Origin: Bolinopsis microptera
Lineage: Eukaryota > Ctenophora > Tentaculata > Lobata > Bolinopsidae
Reading direction: 5' to 3'
DNA length: 64,000 nucleotides
Assembly (NCBI RefSeq): GCF_026151205.1
Contig: NC_087073.1
Location: 9,190,411-9,254,410 of the forward strand
The first letter of the stretch is position 1. The number at the start of each line of letters is the position of its first letter. Position numbers and translations under genes: made by a program. Below, in pieces: positions 45,801-57,289 of the stretch. The notes under the pieces are model-generated. The model was given only the letters and a program-made list of their open reading frames with translations. It did no database searches and was not told the DNA's origin.

Positions 45801-47312
45801 TCACCTAGAAAGTCAATGTCAGGACATCTCAAAATCATGTGTCAATATGCACAAACACGTGATGTGTGATAACTTTCCGGATTGCAATGACAGATCTGAT
45901 GAAACACACCCAATATGTCGTATCCAAACTGAAAACACCTGCCAAAGAAAAGTTGGAAAAGCAGCAGCAGCCGAATTGACGTTACCTTTAACCTGGCTAG
46001 GCGACGGTATAGAGGACTGTGTAAATGGTATTGATGAACTGGAAATCTGGCCAACATGTGGAAAAGGTAAGTCCCGAAGATTAGTAACCAGCAATAAAAC
46101 GTGCGAAAACGTTCTCCTGTGCCCCTTAGGAGATCCTGGCTACGTCGAATTAAACGATCTATGTGACGGAATTGAAACATGTGGTAATGAGAAACAAATG
46201 TGTTCATTATCCCAACATTCCTCGAAAATCTTCACTTCGGTCTCAAGCAAAGGAAATGGCTTCGTCAAGCAGCTATCATTTTGCATGAAAGGTCTTAGGA
46301 GTATCAAAAATCTCAAAAAGGATAACTGCACACAAGAGCGTTGTATCTTTCCAGATCATCACTTTTTTGGAGTGGACACGAAAACAGAGTTGCATCTCCC
46401 TGAAAGTACACAGAATTGTGAGCATATGTTCGGGGAACAATATGTCTTTACTAGCTGCACAGAAAAATGTAAAAACTCAGCTTGCCCACTGAAGAACCTG
46501 CCAAAATACGATGCCTGTCCCAATCAATACCCTAATAGGATAGGAACCCTTGCTAACAACAAATATCTGGTTTTCTTCACCAAATCACGAGAAAACTTAT
46601 TCACGAATAGTTATTTCGTGTGCGATAATAATGTCACATGAAATGAAATGAAATGAAATGAGGTATTTATATCCCGCTCATATGATTAACCAACAACACA
46701 AGGAAGGTGGTTAACCATGTCAGAGCGGCTGACTGTGAGTGATGTGAGCAAATGTGTAAAAATGAACAAGAGTATAACGTAATATTAATATAAGACCAAG
46801 ACAAAATTAAAACATCTTTTATTTTAAACCACACTAAACTAAAAAGAAGCAGAGACCATACAATACATGTAGGTATAATAAAGGTTAGTACAGTGACAAA
46901 GAAAGGTAGATAACTTAGACATAAAATGGAGTGCGGTAAGAGATAAAAGCCAAGGTGTCTTGCAAAATGAAGACAGATGGAAAGAAAAAACATCAAAACT
47001 GATTATATAAATGGTTCTTTAACATTCGCTTGAAGCAGTTGGTATCAGTAATACATCTCAACATCAGTGGAAGAGAGTTCCATGCAATCGGTGCATGGCT
47101 TGAGAAACGTCTGTCATCAACTTTGGACTTTTTATTCTTTGGTACCTTGAGCATGAGATGGTCACCAGGTCTCTTCGACCTGGTCATGGTCATGGTGTTT
47201 GAGAGTTCTTTATCCGCTATATCCAAATCCAGTAGTGCTTTGAGGTAATCAGGTGCAGTACCGTGAACTGATTTGTGGGTTAATAGACAAACTTTAAAGA
47301 ATATTCGTTGGT

Positions 47313-50300
47313 CTATAGGGAGTATGTGGGCCTTCTTATAGCTTTATAGAAGGGAACCAAGTCCGTGGTTCTGTCTTCTATGTTATAGATGAAACGAACT
47401 GCCCCATTAAGGGTGGATCTAAGTTTGTTTAGTCTGGTCTTGGGTAGATTCATGTATAGAGAATTACAGTAATCTAACTTAGATATAACCAGTTGTTTCA
47501 CCAACATCAATTTAATGCCTTCATCCAGGTAACGACCAATAGTTCTTAGGTTCATCATTGTCCAGCTACATTTCCTTTTGACATTATTGATCTGTCTTTC
47601 CATATTTAAAGTTTCATCAAATTTGACACCCAGACTCTTCCAGCTGTCTCCTTTGCACTCCGTAGGTAGAATTTCAGTGCTTCCAAATTGCAGTCTGACA
47701 CTGAGTTCACACTTTTTTAGAATATGGCTCTTTCCTAACACCAATAGTTCTGTCTTACTTTCATTCAGTTTCATGTAATTCTTCACCATCCATGCTTTTA
47801 TCTCTGCGAGACATTTGTTTGTTCTGTCTTGGACATCAGTGAACTGTACCACACGGTTTGGTTGAAATGAGATGTACAGTTGAGAATCATCTGCATAGAG
47901 CTGTATATCAAGACCATATTTGGCCGCAATTTTCTGGAGAGCTTTGATATAGAGGATGAAAAGAATAGGCCCCAAGAGTGATCCCTGGGGAACTCCAAAC
48001 AAAAGCTCCAAGAAAGAAGAAAGAGTATCATCAATCTTGACACAGAAATGTCTTTTCTCAAGGTAGGACTTTATCCATTGCAGCGCACTTCCAGTAATTC
48101 CATAGTCTTTCATAAGCTTTTCCAATAAGACTGTGTGGTCAATGGTATCAAATGCTGCACTTAAGTCAAGAAGTACAACTATGACAACATTCCCAGCTTC
48201 AATTTCTTTGTTAAGATCATCACACATTCTTACAAGTAATATTTCACAGCTGTGATTAGGGCGGTATCCAGATTGGACTTCTGAGTAAAGGCTATGATTC
48301 GTAAGATGGACATTGAGCTGGTTTAGTACAATTCTCTCTAGGATCTTAGAGAAGGCAGAGAGGTTAGAGACTGGTCGATAGTTACTGAGAATATCAACAT
48401 CAGCATTTTCCTTTTTCAAAGTCGGCTTAATGACAGCTTTCTTCATATCCGAGGGAAAAACTCCAGTCTTCAAGGATGAGTTCAATACGTGGAGTAAAAA
48501 AGGCGTTAGTTCATCAACACAGTTTTTTAAGAGAAATGCTGGGATCGGATCCAAGCAGCAGAACTTGTTGGACATCTTTGATACCAGGTCTTTGAGTTCA
48601 TCAGCTGTTATCTCAGAGAAATTACCAAAGATGCAGTCTTTATCAACAACATGATCTTTGTCTTTGTCTTTGTCTTTGTCTTTGTCTCTGTCTTTGTCTT
48701 TGTCTTTGTCTTTGTCTTTGTCTTTGTCTTTGTCTTTGTCTTTGTCTTTGTCTTTGTCTTTGTCTTTGTCTTTGTCTTTGTCTTTGTCTTTGTCTTTGTC
48801 TTTGTCTTTGTCTTTGTCTTTGTCTTTGTCTTTGTCTTTGTCTTTGTCTTTGTCTTTGTCTTTGTCTTTGTCTTTGTCTTTGTCTTTGTCTTTGTCTTTG
48901 TCTTTGTCTTTGTCTTTGTCTTTGTCTTTGTCTTTGTCTTTGTCTTTGTCTTTGTCTTTGTCTTTGTCTTTGTCTTTGTCTTTGTCTTTGTCTTTGTCTT
49001 TGTCTTTGTCTTTGTCTTTGTCTTTGTCTTTGTCTTTGTCTTTGTCTTTGTCTTTGTCTTTGTCTTTGTCTTTGTCTTTGTCTTTGTCTTTGTCTTTGTC
49101 TTTGTCTTTGTCTTTGTCTTTGTCTTTGTCTTTGTCTTTGTCTTTGTCTTTGTCAGAATCTTTTCCTTCCTTCTCAATGGCTTGTCTGATGGTCGCAACC
49201 TTTTCAGCGAAGAAATCTTTGAAATCTTCTGACAGTTTTACAGGATCCTTGTAATTTGGAAGGTTTTGGGTGTCATTTCCTAAAAGCCTGTTGACTTTTC
49301 TGTACAACGCTTTAGTATCCCCCGAAGAGGACCTAAGAGAGGTTTTGTGGTGAGCACATCTTTTGACAAACTCTAGTCGGGAAAACTCATCTCTTAGCTT
49401 AACATAATCAGATCTCAGGTACTCAGATCTTGTACTGTCTATATAATCTACTTTATCTTTTCTCCACGCACGTTCAGCAGTTCTTCTCTTTCGTCTGAGA
49501 ATACGAAGTTCCAGGTCTAACCAGGGCATTGGCTTCTTAGTAATCCTCTTTTTTATGTAGGGACAGTGTTTATCCATTAATTGAGTAAGCACAGTGTTGT
49601 AAAGGACGACATCATCATTTGGGGACATGTCTTTAGGGAAGTTTGTCAGTTTTGAAATTAAAATATCTTCTTTAAACTGTTCTGTATCAATTAAATTAAA
49701 GTTTCTGTAGTTCATGAATTTAACGTCTTCTTTGGTCTTTGTCTTGATGTCTGCATCGAAGAGGACAAGGAAGTGGTCAGATTTGGTTCTTGAGGGACGG
49801 ATTTCAAATGAAGTCAGTTTTTCCTTGAAGGATCTATTAGTCACTACAAGATCTAGGGTTCCACCTTGGTCATGGGTTGGCTCAAGAGGAACGTGTTGAT
49901 AAAGGTCATACTCCTCCAGGAGTTGGTAGAGTTTCTTTGGGTAGTGTTCTTCAGGTTTTTCCATGTGAAAGTTGAAATCTCCAGCGATGATAGGAAAACC
50001 AGGTTTGACTGTGAGGTCTTTAAGGTAGTCTTCGAATTCTTCTAGAAAGGCACACTCCGTGTACCGAGCCTTCTTGGTATAAGGAGGCCGATACAAGTTC
50101 ACAAGTCTCACAATATCTTGTTGAGATTGTAGCAGTGATTCCATCACTTGGAAGGATTTGTACTTCGTGACTTTACTATTACATTTTAATTGGAGCACAT
50201 CACGAAATAGCATAGCTATACCTCCTCCTCCTCTATGTTTTCGTGGATCCGAAAGTATATTCCAACCGAGTTCTTTGATCTCCATTATCTTAGCTGTGTT

Positions 50301-50387
50301 TCCATCACGAAAGAAAGTTTCTTGTACAAAACAGATGTCACAGTCAACTTCTTGAAGATGCTCTAAGACTCCGACTGTTTTGTTCAC
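47313..50387 (-). CDS. LINE ORF2: EEP endonuclease + reverse transcriptase with a (DK)n linker
   Basis: 1024 residues from the first possible start; the true start is probably slightly upstream. The N-terminal endonuclease has VQETFF, LVNLYRPP, IIAGDFNFH, LDLVVTNR and KSDHFLVL. A linker follows with about 83 Asp-Lys pairs, encoded by the hexanucleotide repeat at 48655-49154. The reverse transcriptase then shows NYRPVSNL, LLDLSAAFDTIDH, GVPQGSLLGPILFILY and the catalytic YADDSQLY. No RNase H is present, as in CR1/L2/Rex-like elements. The (DK)n tract lies between domains, which may be why the frame tolerates it. Confidence 0.92.
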   Translation of the reverse strand: MNKTVGVLEHLQEVDCDICFVQETFFRDGNTAKIMEIKELGWNILSDPRKHRGGGGIAMLFRDVLQLKCNSKVTKYKSFQVMESLLQSQQDIVRLVNLYRPPYTKKARYTECAFLEEFEDYLKDLTVKPGFPIIAGDFNFHMEKPEEHYPKKLYQLLEEYDLYQHVPLEPTHDQGGTLDLVVTNRSFKEKLTSFEIRPSRTKSDHFLVLFDADIKTKTKEDVKFMNYRNFNLIDTEQFKEDILISKLTNFPKDMSPNDDVVLYNTVLTQLMDKHCPYIKKRITKKPMPWLDLELRILRRKRRTAERAWRKDKVDYIDSTRSEYLRSDYVKLRDEFSRLEFVKRCAHHKTSLRSSSGDTKALYRKVNRLLGNDTQNLPNYKDPVKLSEDFKDFFAEKVATIRQAIEKEGKDSDKDKDKDKDKDKDKDKDKDKDKDKDKDKDKDKDKDKDKDKDKDKDKDKDKDKDKDKDKDKDKDKDKDKDKDKDKDKDKDKDKDKDKDKDKDKDKDKDKDKDKDKDKDKDKDKDKDKDKDKDKDKDKDKDKDKDKDKDKDKDKDKDKDKDKDKDKDRDKDKDKDKDKDHVVDKDCIFGNFSEITADELKDLVSKMSNKFCCLDPIPAFLLKNCVDELTPFLLHVLNSSLKTGVFPSDMKKAVIKPTLKKENADVDILSNYRPVSNLSAFSKILERIVLNQLNVHLTNHSLYSEVQSGYRPNHSCEILLVRMCDDLNKEIEAGNVVIVVLLDLSAAFDTIDHTVLLEKLMKDYGITGSALQWIKSYLEKRHFCVKIDDTLSSFLELLFGVPQGSLLGPILFILYIKALQKIAAKYGLDIQLYADDSQLYISFQPNRVVQFTDVQDRTNKCLAEIKAWMVKNYMKLNESKTELLVLGKSHILKKCELSVRLQFGSTEILPTECKGDSWKSLGVKFDETLNMERQINNVKRKCSWTMMNLRTIGRYLDEGIKLMLVKQLVISKLDYCNSLYMNLPKTRLNKLRSTLNGAVRFIYNIEDRTTDLVPFYKAIRRPTYSL
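48655..49154. repeat. (TTTGTC)n / (GACAAA)n hexanucleotide expansion, ~83 units
   Basis: A run of about 500 bp. The only unit change seen is a TCTCTG near 48684, which gives Arg for Lys on the coding strand. Because the unit is six bases, all frames stay open, producing long artefactual frames on both strands. The purity points to very recent expansion or an assembly-sensitive length. Confidence 0.97.
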
Positions 50388-50416
50388 TAAGGATCTTACA
50401 TTGAACGTTCCAATCC

Positions 50417-51673
50417 TTAAACTCTTCCTAGGCGTAGTTTGGTCTCCTTTGTCTTCTGTACGTACCAGTTTTTTGAATTCTCACATCCTGCTGTCCTATT
50501 CATGATTCCAATCCGTTCTCTTACATACGAGGGACATAGGTTGTCAGAGGCTTTGTGGGTCTTTGCTGAGTTCTTCTCAGAGTGTTTACTACTTTTGGCG
50601 CAGTTAGAGCACTTTATCTTTGTGACAATATTTTCACTCTTGCTTCTACAGTCTTTTGACTTGTGGTTTCCTGCACAGAAGAAACATGTTGGGTCTTTAT
50701 CTTTGGCTTTACAGTACATGGAGTTGGCCATGTGACCAAATTCCTGGCAATGATAACATTGGATGACATGAATTCGGTCTGTAACATGGTGTTCCCTAAG
50801 GTCAATATGAACATAGTCTCTGTTTTGTCTGATTGACTCACGTACTGCTGCATTGACACGGATGACAGCCGTTTTCTCTTTATCATCGAAGAAAACCACT
50901 TTAACCGCATCGTCTTTTTCAGATGAGGACTTCAGTATTTCATTCTTTTCCAAAAGTTTCTCTAGCAGTGCCTCCTTGTTTGTGATATCAGAAGGAATAT
51001 TCCGAATAGACAGTTTAGGGTCCAATTTCTTTCCTGGTTCGGACTTTGACGATACCTTGTATTTCTCTTGACTTTTAAATACTGTTTCAGCTTTCTTAAG
51101 TTGATCCTTGGTAACAAACTTGAAGGTTGCAGTATTTCCGGACACTGTATAGTTCTTCACTGGGTTGACTTTAAGGGAACCTTTCATTTCCTTTTCCTCA
51201 TCTTTAGTAATGGGTTCTTCCGTTTGAGTCTTCTCCACTGTGAGTGTGTGTTTTTCTGCAAGCTTAGTTTCTTCTTGTGTTTTCTTTTCTTTGGGCAGTG
51301 TTGCTACCACTGTATTCAATAAATCTGGTAGAATTGTAGGGAGTACTTCTGCTAGTACCTCTTTGAGCTGTGTCTTTATAATTTCCTTGAAATCTGGTGA
51401 TTCCTGTTTAGTAGTAGTTGTGGCTTGTTTTGTTCCTAAAACTGTTTGTGTTAGTTGAAGAGCATTCTTGGAGAAAGTGTACAAATCCTGGATAACGACA
51501 AACATATCTTTTTTGGCAAATCCAGGTAGAACGTCCTCAAATAGCGCTGATTGAACAGTTATCTTAATCTTTTTATCATTCTCATCTTTCTTACCTTTAA
51601 AAGACATTGCCGTGCAGTTTATCTTTTTCAGTTGTTCCTTCATCTTTTCCAAGTCCAACTCCATCTTTTCCAT
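50417..51673 (-). CDS. LINE ORF1, nucleic-acid-binding protein with zinc knuckles
   Basis: 418 residues. The Lys/Glu-rich N-terminal part is probably helical. It is followed by an RRM-like stretch (DPKLSIRNIPSDITNKEAL ... VKVVFF). The C-terminal Cys/His knuckles are CYHCQEFGHMANSMYC, CFFCAGNHKSKDC and CSNCAKSSKH. This is typical ORF1p of Jockey/CR1-type LINEs, which packages the RNA. It ends just before ORF2. The ORF2 frame is already open upstream, with a KSLRIGTFNVRSL-type EEP start overlapping the ORF1 end, so the two frames probably overlap slightly. Confidence 0.88.
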   Translation of the reverse strand: MEKMELDLEKMKEQLKKINCTAMSFKGKKDENDKKIKITVQSALFEDVLPGFAKKDMFVVIQDLYTFSKNALQLTQTVLGTKQATTTTKQESPDFKEIIKTQLKEVLAEVLPTILPDLLNTVVATLPKEKKTQEETKLAEKHTLTVEKTQTEEPITKDEEKEMKGSLKVNPVKNYTVSGNTATFKFVTKDQLKKAETVFKSQEKYKVSSKSEPGKKLDPKLSIRNIPSDITNKEALLEKLLEKNEILKSSSEKDDAVKVVFFDDKEKTAVIRVNAAVRESIRQNRDYVHIDLREHHVTDRIHVIQCYHCQEFGHMANSMYCKAKDKDPTCFFCAGNHKSKDCRSKSENIVTKIKCSNCAKSSKHSEKNSAKTHKASDNLCPSYVRERIGIMNRTAGCENSKNWYVQKTKETKLRLGRV

Positions 51674-53447
51674 GTTATAAACCCTGCTAAAAGATCAAGG
51701 ACCGAAGGGACAAATGACAAATTGTCAGTTCTTAAAAAAACTAAACAACTGTTTTGTAATAATTCGATACCTCAAATTATTTATTATATAGTAGTGTTGA
51801 AAGTATTAAAACTGCATGCATAAATTATTCTCAAGTATGTGACTTGATTGATAATTGTGGCGACCGATCGGATGAGTTGGCATGTACCAATGGTTTCACA
51901 TGCGACTCTGCTCGTATCATTACAAAAGATAAAACATGTAATGGGAAATTCGATTGCTTCGACATGTCTGACGAATGTAATCTGGAGTGCTCAAAACAGA
52001 TACTGGAAAATGTAGCTCTGAAAGTAAGCTCATTGATCATAGGGGGGCTAGCTGTTGTGGCAAACCTGATCGTAATGGTAAAGAACGTAGGATCTCTAAA
52101 ACACTGCAGAACATCTGTAGCCTTGGCTAACAAATCCCTAATAATCTTGATATCTTTGGGAGACTTCTTAGTAGGTTGCTATTTATTGGTGATAGTAATA
52201 TATGATGCGGTTATTTTCAAGAAAGACTACTGTAAAAGTCAAATCGAATGGATGACTAGCTTTCAGTGCTCCACGATAGGTGTTGTCAGTACCATAGGAT
52301 CCCAGATATCTTTGTTTGCTATGGCGGGATTGAGCACCATTAGGCTAAATGGAATACAGGGTTCACTCAGAGTCCCAGGTGAAGTCAACATTGTAAAATC
52401 TCTTAAGGTTGCACTAGGGGTTCTTAGCATCTTCATGACATCTGCAGCCATTGCTATTACACCAATAATTAGTTCATTTGAGAACTTTTTTGTAAATGGA
52501 CTCAAATTTGCTGATGAGCTTAAACTTTTCATCGGAACCCAAAACAAACAAGAAGTCCTCGCAGTCCTTGAAGCTTACTATGGACGGATGAAAGGAAAAA
52601 ACCTGAGTTGGGAGACGATCCTAAAGATGTACCGTGGCATGTTCTCCCATGATGTAGGATATCCAGACCACACCGATACGGTCACAAAGCTTGATTTCTA
52701 CGGAAATGACGGTGTGTGCCAGTTTAAGTATTTTTTCGACAACAACGACCCCCAGAGAAACTTCGTTTGGGCGATACTCGCAGTGAACTTTGTCTGCTTC
52801 CTATTCATTTCAATATCCTACATTCTGATAGCTATTGTCTCCAGAGAGTCCTCAAAAGGTCTTACTAATTCGCAGAACAATCGACAAATTAGTGACCGAA
52901 ACCGAAAAATTAGTAGAAGGATAACAATCATCATCACTACTGACTTCTGTTGTTGGGTGCCTTTCATCGTTATCTGTGTGTTGCACTCCCTAGAAGTTCT
53001 TGATGCAACTCCATGGTACGGCATATTCTCAATGATCATCCTGCCAATAAATTCTGTGATAAACCCATTCCTTTATGACAATTTTGTCACAGAATCACTC
53101 AGTGCACCTTTTCGATCACTCTCAGCCAGAATTGCCAACTCAGCCATTCACCAAACTATCATCGCACGTTTCAGTACTGCTCAACCTGAAGTTATCGAGA
53201 TGGAGCAGATAGAAGTTCGAAGAGGAGAACCTGGATGCTCTACTGGTAGTGTCCTCGGTACAAAGCATAAAGAAGCTGACGGACCGAAAACAACAGCAGA
53301 TCTAGATATTCGAGTTTCTTGTCTCCAGAACCAAGCTAGAGATAAAGGAGCAGAATCATCTTCAGCAATAGTTACAGGCGAGGACGGATGTGCTTGGTTG
53401 AACAGAACAGATGGTGACGTGATAGTTGAGGTACATGATCCATCTGT

Positions 53448-53790
53448 AAGACAAAATCCTGAAGTTATCTCTCAAACCATCAACAAAGATCCAGAGATTC
53501 ACAAAGGTACAAATAAGGGTGGGGTTTTAGAGTCGGAAGTAACACAAGACGATATTGCCGAGGTGCACCTTCAGGAAGGGCAGCATGAGCAGAGACAAGA
53601 TCCCGAATTTATCTCTCAAACCATCAACAAAGATCCAGAGATTCACAAAGGTACAAATAAGGGTGGGGTTTTAGAGTCGGAAGTAACACAAGACGTTATT
53701 GCCGAGGTGCATCTTCAGGAAGGCCAGCATGAGCAGAGACTAGATCCCGAATTTATCATTCAAACTATCAATACAGATGCAGAGGTCTCA
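53448..53790 (+). repeat. 144-bp in-frame coding repeat, receptor B C-terminus
   Basis: The same unit as in copy A, with starts near 53448, 53592 and 53736 (last one partial). There is one full unit fewer than in copy A (two rather than three). Confidence 0.93.
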
Positions 53791-53928
53791 AAAGATATCA
53801 GCGATGTCGAAGGTTTAGAGCTGCGACTATCGGAAGACTTTATTGTTAATGTGCATTCTGAGGAGGTGCAACACAGAAACGAATATGAAATTTGCCCTCA
53901 AATCATGGACAAAGAATCTGAGATTTAA

Positions 53929-55511
53929 GATCTTCATCAGAGTTAACCTCGAGGTATAGTTTCGAATTTTAGTGGATATTATATTTGTGTATATTGATAG
54001 CTTGAGATGAATTTTCGTTTATGTTAACTGAAACTGTAAGAAAAGTAAAATGTATGAACTTATGCAGTGAAACCTCTTTATATTGGGCTTATAGGGAGAA
54101 ACGAAAATAGAACGGTACAGCAAAAACTTGATATAGAGAGTTCCATGATCCTAATCCTTAACCTCTCAAATAAGATATCAAGTCTAGTTTTGCAATGGAA
54201 TACAATTCGATATGCAGTATGCACTCACATCGTCAATAATAGCGATGTGAGCTCTCACGAATCACGAATTCTCCAAACACAGGCTTCAGATCGGGGAAAG
54301 AAATGAGCACGGTGTAATTGTATAGAGGTTTGCGGTATAGACATTTTTTACTGTGATATATTTTAATTTTTGGTTCACTGTACATGTAAGTGCTTCACTG
54401 CAAGTATAAGTGCGATATTCGATTACAAATAGATATGAATTCTGATGTCAAGACATTCGGAAAAACTCAATGGGAATTTATGGAATACCGTTTAAGAAAT
54501 ATGCTAAAAAATTAGTAATTCGAATTCCATATAATTGATAATTTGTAATTCAATTATTTTATTGTGTAGACCGAGACGATTTTATAAATCTATTGAAGAT
54601 TTCGATATTCAGATTTATCATTAAAGATAAACTGATGTAAATGATCTTATTTGACTTGATTGATGGATCGCTTTAATGAGCAATAATTAAAATCAAGTTC
54701 TTATTTTAAGTCAGCTGATTATTCCAATCCTCGAAAAATTTCAAAGCTCATTTCGAAGTAGTATTAGTACGCTTGTTTGAATATCATAGAAACTGTAACT
54801 ATCGTGATATGCATATGTATAATATTGTGTATGATATGAATTATATTTGATTATTTTCTTAATTTTATTCCTCCCTATTCCGCTACTTTTGAAAAATTCA
54901 GTGTTTTATTTTGTTACATGACTGGCTTTTTCCTTACCTGATTTGGTTTTAATTCCGAAATTTTCCTAACTTGGGTCCTGGAAGTGGATCAGACGATTAG
55001 TGCTGTACAAAACTAAGTTTTTTTAGTTTCTTCTCTTTTTCACCACATTATTCTGATTATCTTTTTAACTCCGGGATAATTTGAAACTGAGAATAACACG
55101 ACGGAGGAAAATTCAGTGGAACCTTTGTGAAAAGTGTGGAATATTCTGCGGAATCACATGGCACTAAGATATAATACTAAAACGAATATGATTCTTCCAG
55201 ATCGCTCGTTCTAATTCTAAAACTTTTCACATAATAAGCACTCGAATCCCCATTATTTTTATTAAACTATCAGCAGTACACTAGTTTATACGTATTAACA
55301 AGTAGATTATTTAAGGGGGAGGTTTGTGTCACACTGCTTGCAAGCACGACCGTCAGTCCTTACGGCTTACACCCCCTTTAATTTTTGCTTTTTTATTTAG
55401 ACTCATGGAAAGTCGTTCAGCAGGTTTACATTTAATCCAAACTATTCTAATTAAATGTTAAAGATGATAAAAATCAACGATAATCATATTCAGATTTTTA
55501 TGAAATGTGTT
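53929..55511. other. 3' flank of receptor copy B
   Basis: Non-coding duplicate of 38044-39568, including the CAGTGAAACCTC MITE (54066-54350). It continues directly into transporter fragment copy 2, probably the more ancestral arrangement. Confidence 0.75.
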
Positions 55512-55995
55512 CTTAATACCAGCATTGCTCAACGTGTTTGATAATAAAGAAAGTAAGCTCACTATGGATCAGGAACTTCTTATTCTCGTCTTTCTTTACG
55601 GACTACGGAGTAACCAAACTAATTGGCAGGATTCTCGGCAACTTCCTTTTAAAGTACGTGAGTTTCCGAATCCTGCAGCCTCTTCTTTCTGTTATCATAG
55701 CATCCTGCTACCCGAGTCTCATTTTCCTGGACAACAGCCTGATTGTCACAGTGGTTGCTATGGGGATATGTAACATGTGTTTTTGTGTGAACTGACGCTC
55801 ATGGAGTTTGATAAGCATTACTTTGGGACGGAGCGGCTTGTTCTGGGGGCGGGGGTGATGTCTGGATGTGCCATGATGGGCGCTGCAGTCGGCGCTATTG
55901 TAGCCTCGTTCCTGAGCAGTCACCAAGCTGTGATAGTTACTTGTTTGTTGAGCTGCATTCAAGTGGTTACATTCTGTTTCATCACAGAACGGTAG
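55512..55995 (+). pseudogene. 3' fragment of an MFS-like transporter, copy 2 (frameshifted)
   Basis: Matches the fragment at 31108. It has extra upstream sequence (FFTDYGVTKLIGRILGNFLL) and then a frame break at about 55785, where roughly 8 bases present in copy 1 (around TAACGAGG) are missing, giving an early TGA. A second frame then runs LMEFDKHYFGTERL to CFITER. A further frame change seems to lie near 55590-55600. It is non-functional as read. Confidence 0.55.
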
Positions 55996-57289
55996 ATCAG
56001 TAAGTGGAAAATGTATACCGAATGTATTTGTGACCCTCAATTATATTTATACTAGTGAGTTTTATCCTTAAAGTAACTCTTTGGATTTAACAATAATATT
56101 AATACCTACATACCATATCTTTATTTTTATTTTAATCATTTCTAAATGAGCAGGACTCAGTACACCGTGATATTCACAATTTTGTGATTCATTCTTACTT
56201 GATTCTGCTTTATTACAGAACGAATGAACAATTAAACTTAAAACACTTGTAATTGAAATTATTTCTGACCCTCAGTTATATTACTCAGTTAATAAGCAAT
56301 ATATTTTGAATAGCAAAAAAACGTAACGTGTTTTAATGAGATATTTATTCCAGGTTAATCATGTTTAAAGTATGAGTAACAACTAACAACAAGTAAAATG
56401 AGCTATTTCTTTGAATCAAAAGTTAAAATGAAGAGGTGCACTGACTTTGAAACTGTCATTAAATTCTGTATTTGGTCGTATTGAAAATATAATATTTATT
56501 ACTTCCTGGACCGAAGTTTTACAGTTTTGACTTTTGAAAGAATTCTTCTCCAGAAACCAATTGCACCGTGACGGATCAATTTGACATTTTTTTAGCCTCT
56601 GTGAGAAATAAACCTAATCTTTTGGGTCTCTATATTTTTCAAATGGCTTTGCCAGCAAATTCTCCAACTCTCTGTGCTGTTCTGTGTACCTAAAAGAAGC
56701 TTGAAATCTGTCAGAGAATGTTAAAGACTCCTCATGTGAGATCTTTTCAATGTAACATCAAGATAGAGGTAAAATCAGGTACTTGTCAAAACAAAGCTTT
56801 ATTCATGAGCATTGCAAGCAGAGGGTTCCTGCTTCATTGTGGCAAGCAAACCCGTTGCTAACTCCCCTTATACCAAGGATTAAAACAAAGGCCATTATGA
56901 CATTAGGAAAACTATGGAGTATGGACATTGTGCTCAGTCATATCGACGCCACGAAGTTATGAGAGCTGGAGTTTGCTTTTATTTCACAATCTTTACAGTT
57001 GTGCTAACCATATCTTATTTGACACGTGACAATGATCAAACTCCGGCATTAGCCAACCAATACCTGGGATCACTGTACGTGCATGAAAAACAAGCATGGA
57101 CAAAATTCCATCATTCTTCCGATCTCTTTTTGGACAAACACTTCATTGTGTAGCATTTATATTCCAAAATTTTCCAAAACTACGCTATTCAAAACTAAGC
57201 ATACATTGCAACCATAAAACCTTACAGTTTTTTAGACGTACATTAGGAAAACTTCGCATAATATCATGAATTGTTTCAGATTGGGAGTT
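55996..57289. other. duplicated intergenic segment before receptor remnant C
   Basis: Corresponds to 31493-33317 in unit A with deletions. The signal-peptide exon and the intron TIR element are missing: the sequence jumps near 57007 from the exon 1 leader region to the intron segment equivalent to 33060. A minus-strand SLTFSDR-type frame remnant lies at about 56580-56770. Confidence 0.6.

Larger units (their letters stand above)
46641..51814 (-). mobile_element. nearly full-length CR1/Jockey-like non-LTR retrotransposon
   Basis: 5.17 kb inserted antisense in a receptor exon. In minus-strand order: a short 5' UTR, ORF1 (51673-50417), ORF2 (50387-47313), and a 3' UTR ending in a CCGCT...AGCGG hairpin region (46728-46671) and an (ATTTC)n tail (46641-46662). 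It is flanked by a 4-bp CATG duplication. Both frames are open, so the insertion is probably recent. Confidence 0.92.
43335..53928 (+). pseudogene. SRCR-LDLa-LGR-like GPCR gene, copy B (split by a LINE)
   Basis: Same gene structure as the copy at 32531: exons 43335-43539, 44157-44409, 44533-44681, and a last exon from 44948. Here the LDLa region is uninterrupted (523-residue frame to 46641), unlike copy A. A 5.2 kb LINE is inserted in the opposite orientation after 46640. The receptor resumes at 51819 and continues through the last LDLa modules, seven helices and C-terminal repeat to TAA 53926-53928. CATG appears on both sides (46637-46640, 51815-51818) as the likely target duplication. The insertion adds an immediate TGA, so any product would be an SRCR-LDLa ectodomain without a membrane anchor. 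Seven-helix regions of A and B differ at only a few bases. Confidence 0.88.

Noticed and set aside
48608-49254. Very long open frames on both strands over the hexanucleotide run: (VF)n, (SL)n, (TK)n
   Set aside because: A six-base repeat without stop codons opens every frame. Only the minus-strand (DK)n frame is continuous with LINE domains.
56914-57153. 79-residue plus-strand frame before receptor remnant C
   Set aside because: It spans a deletion junction between duplicated non-coding segments; the equivalent sequence in copies A and B is frameshifted and intronic.
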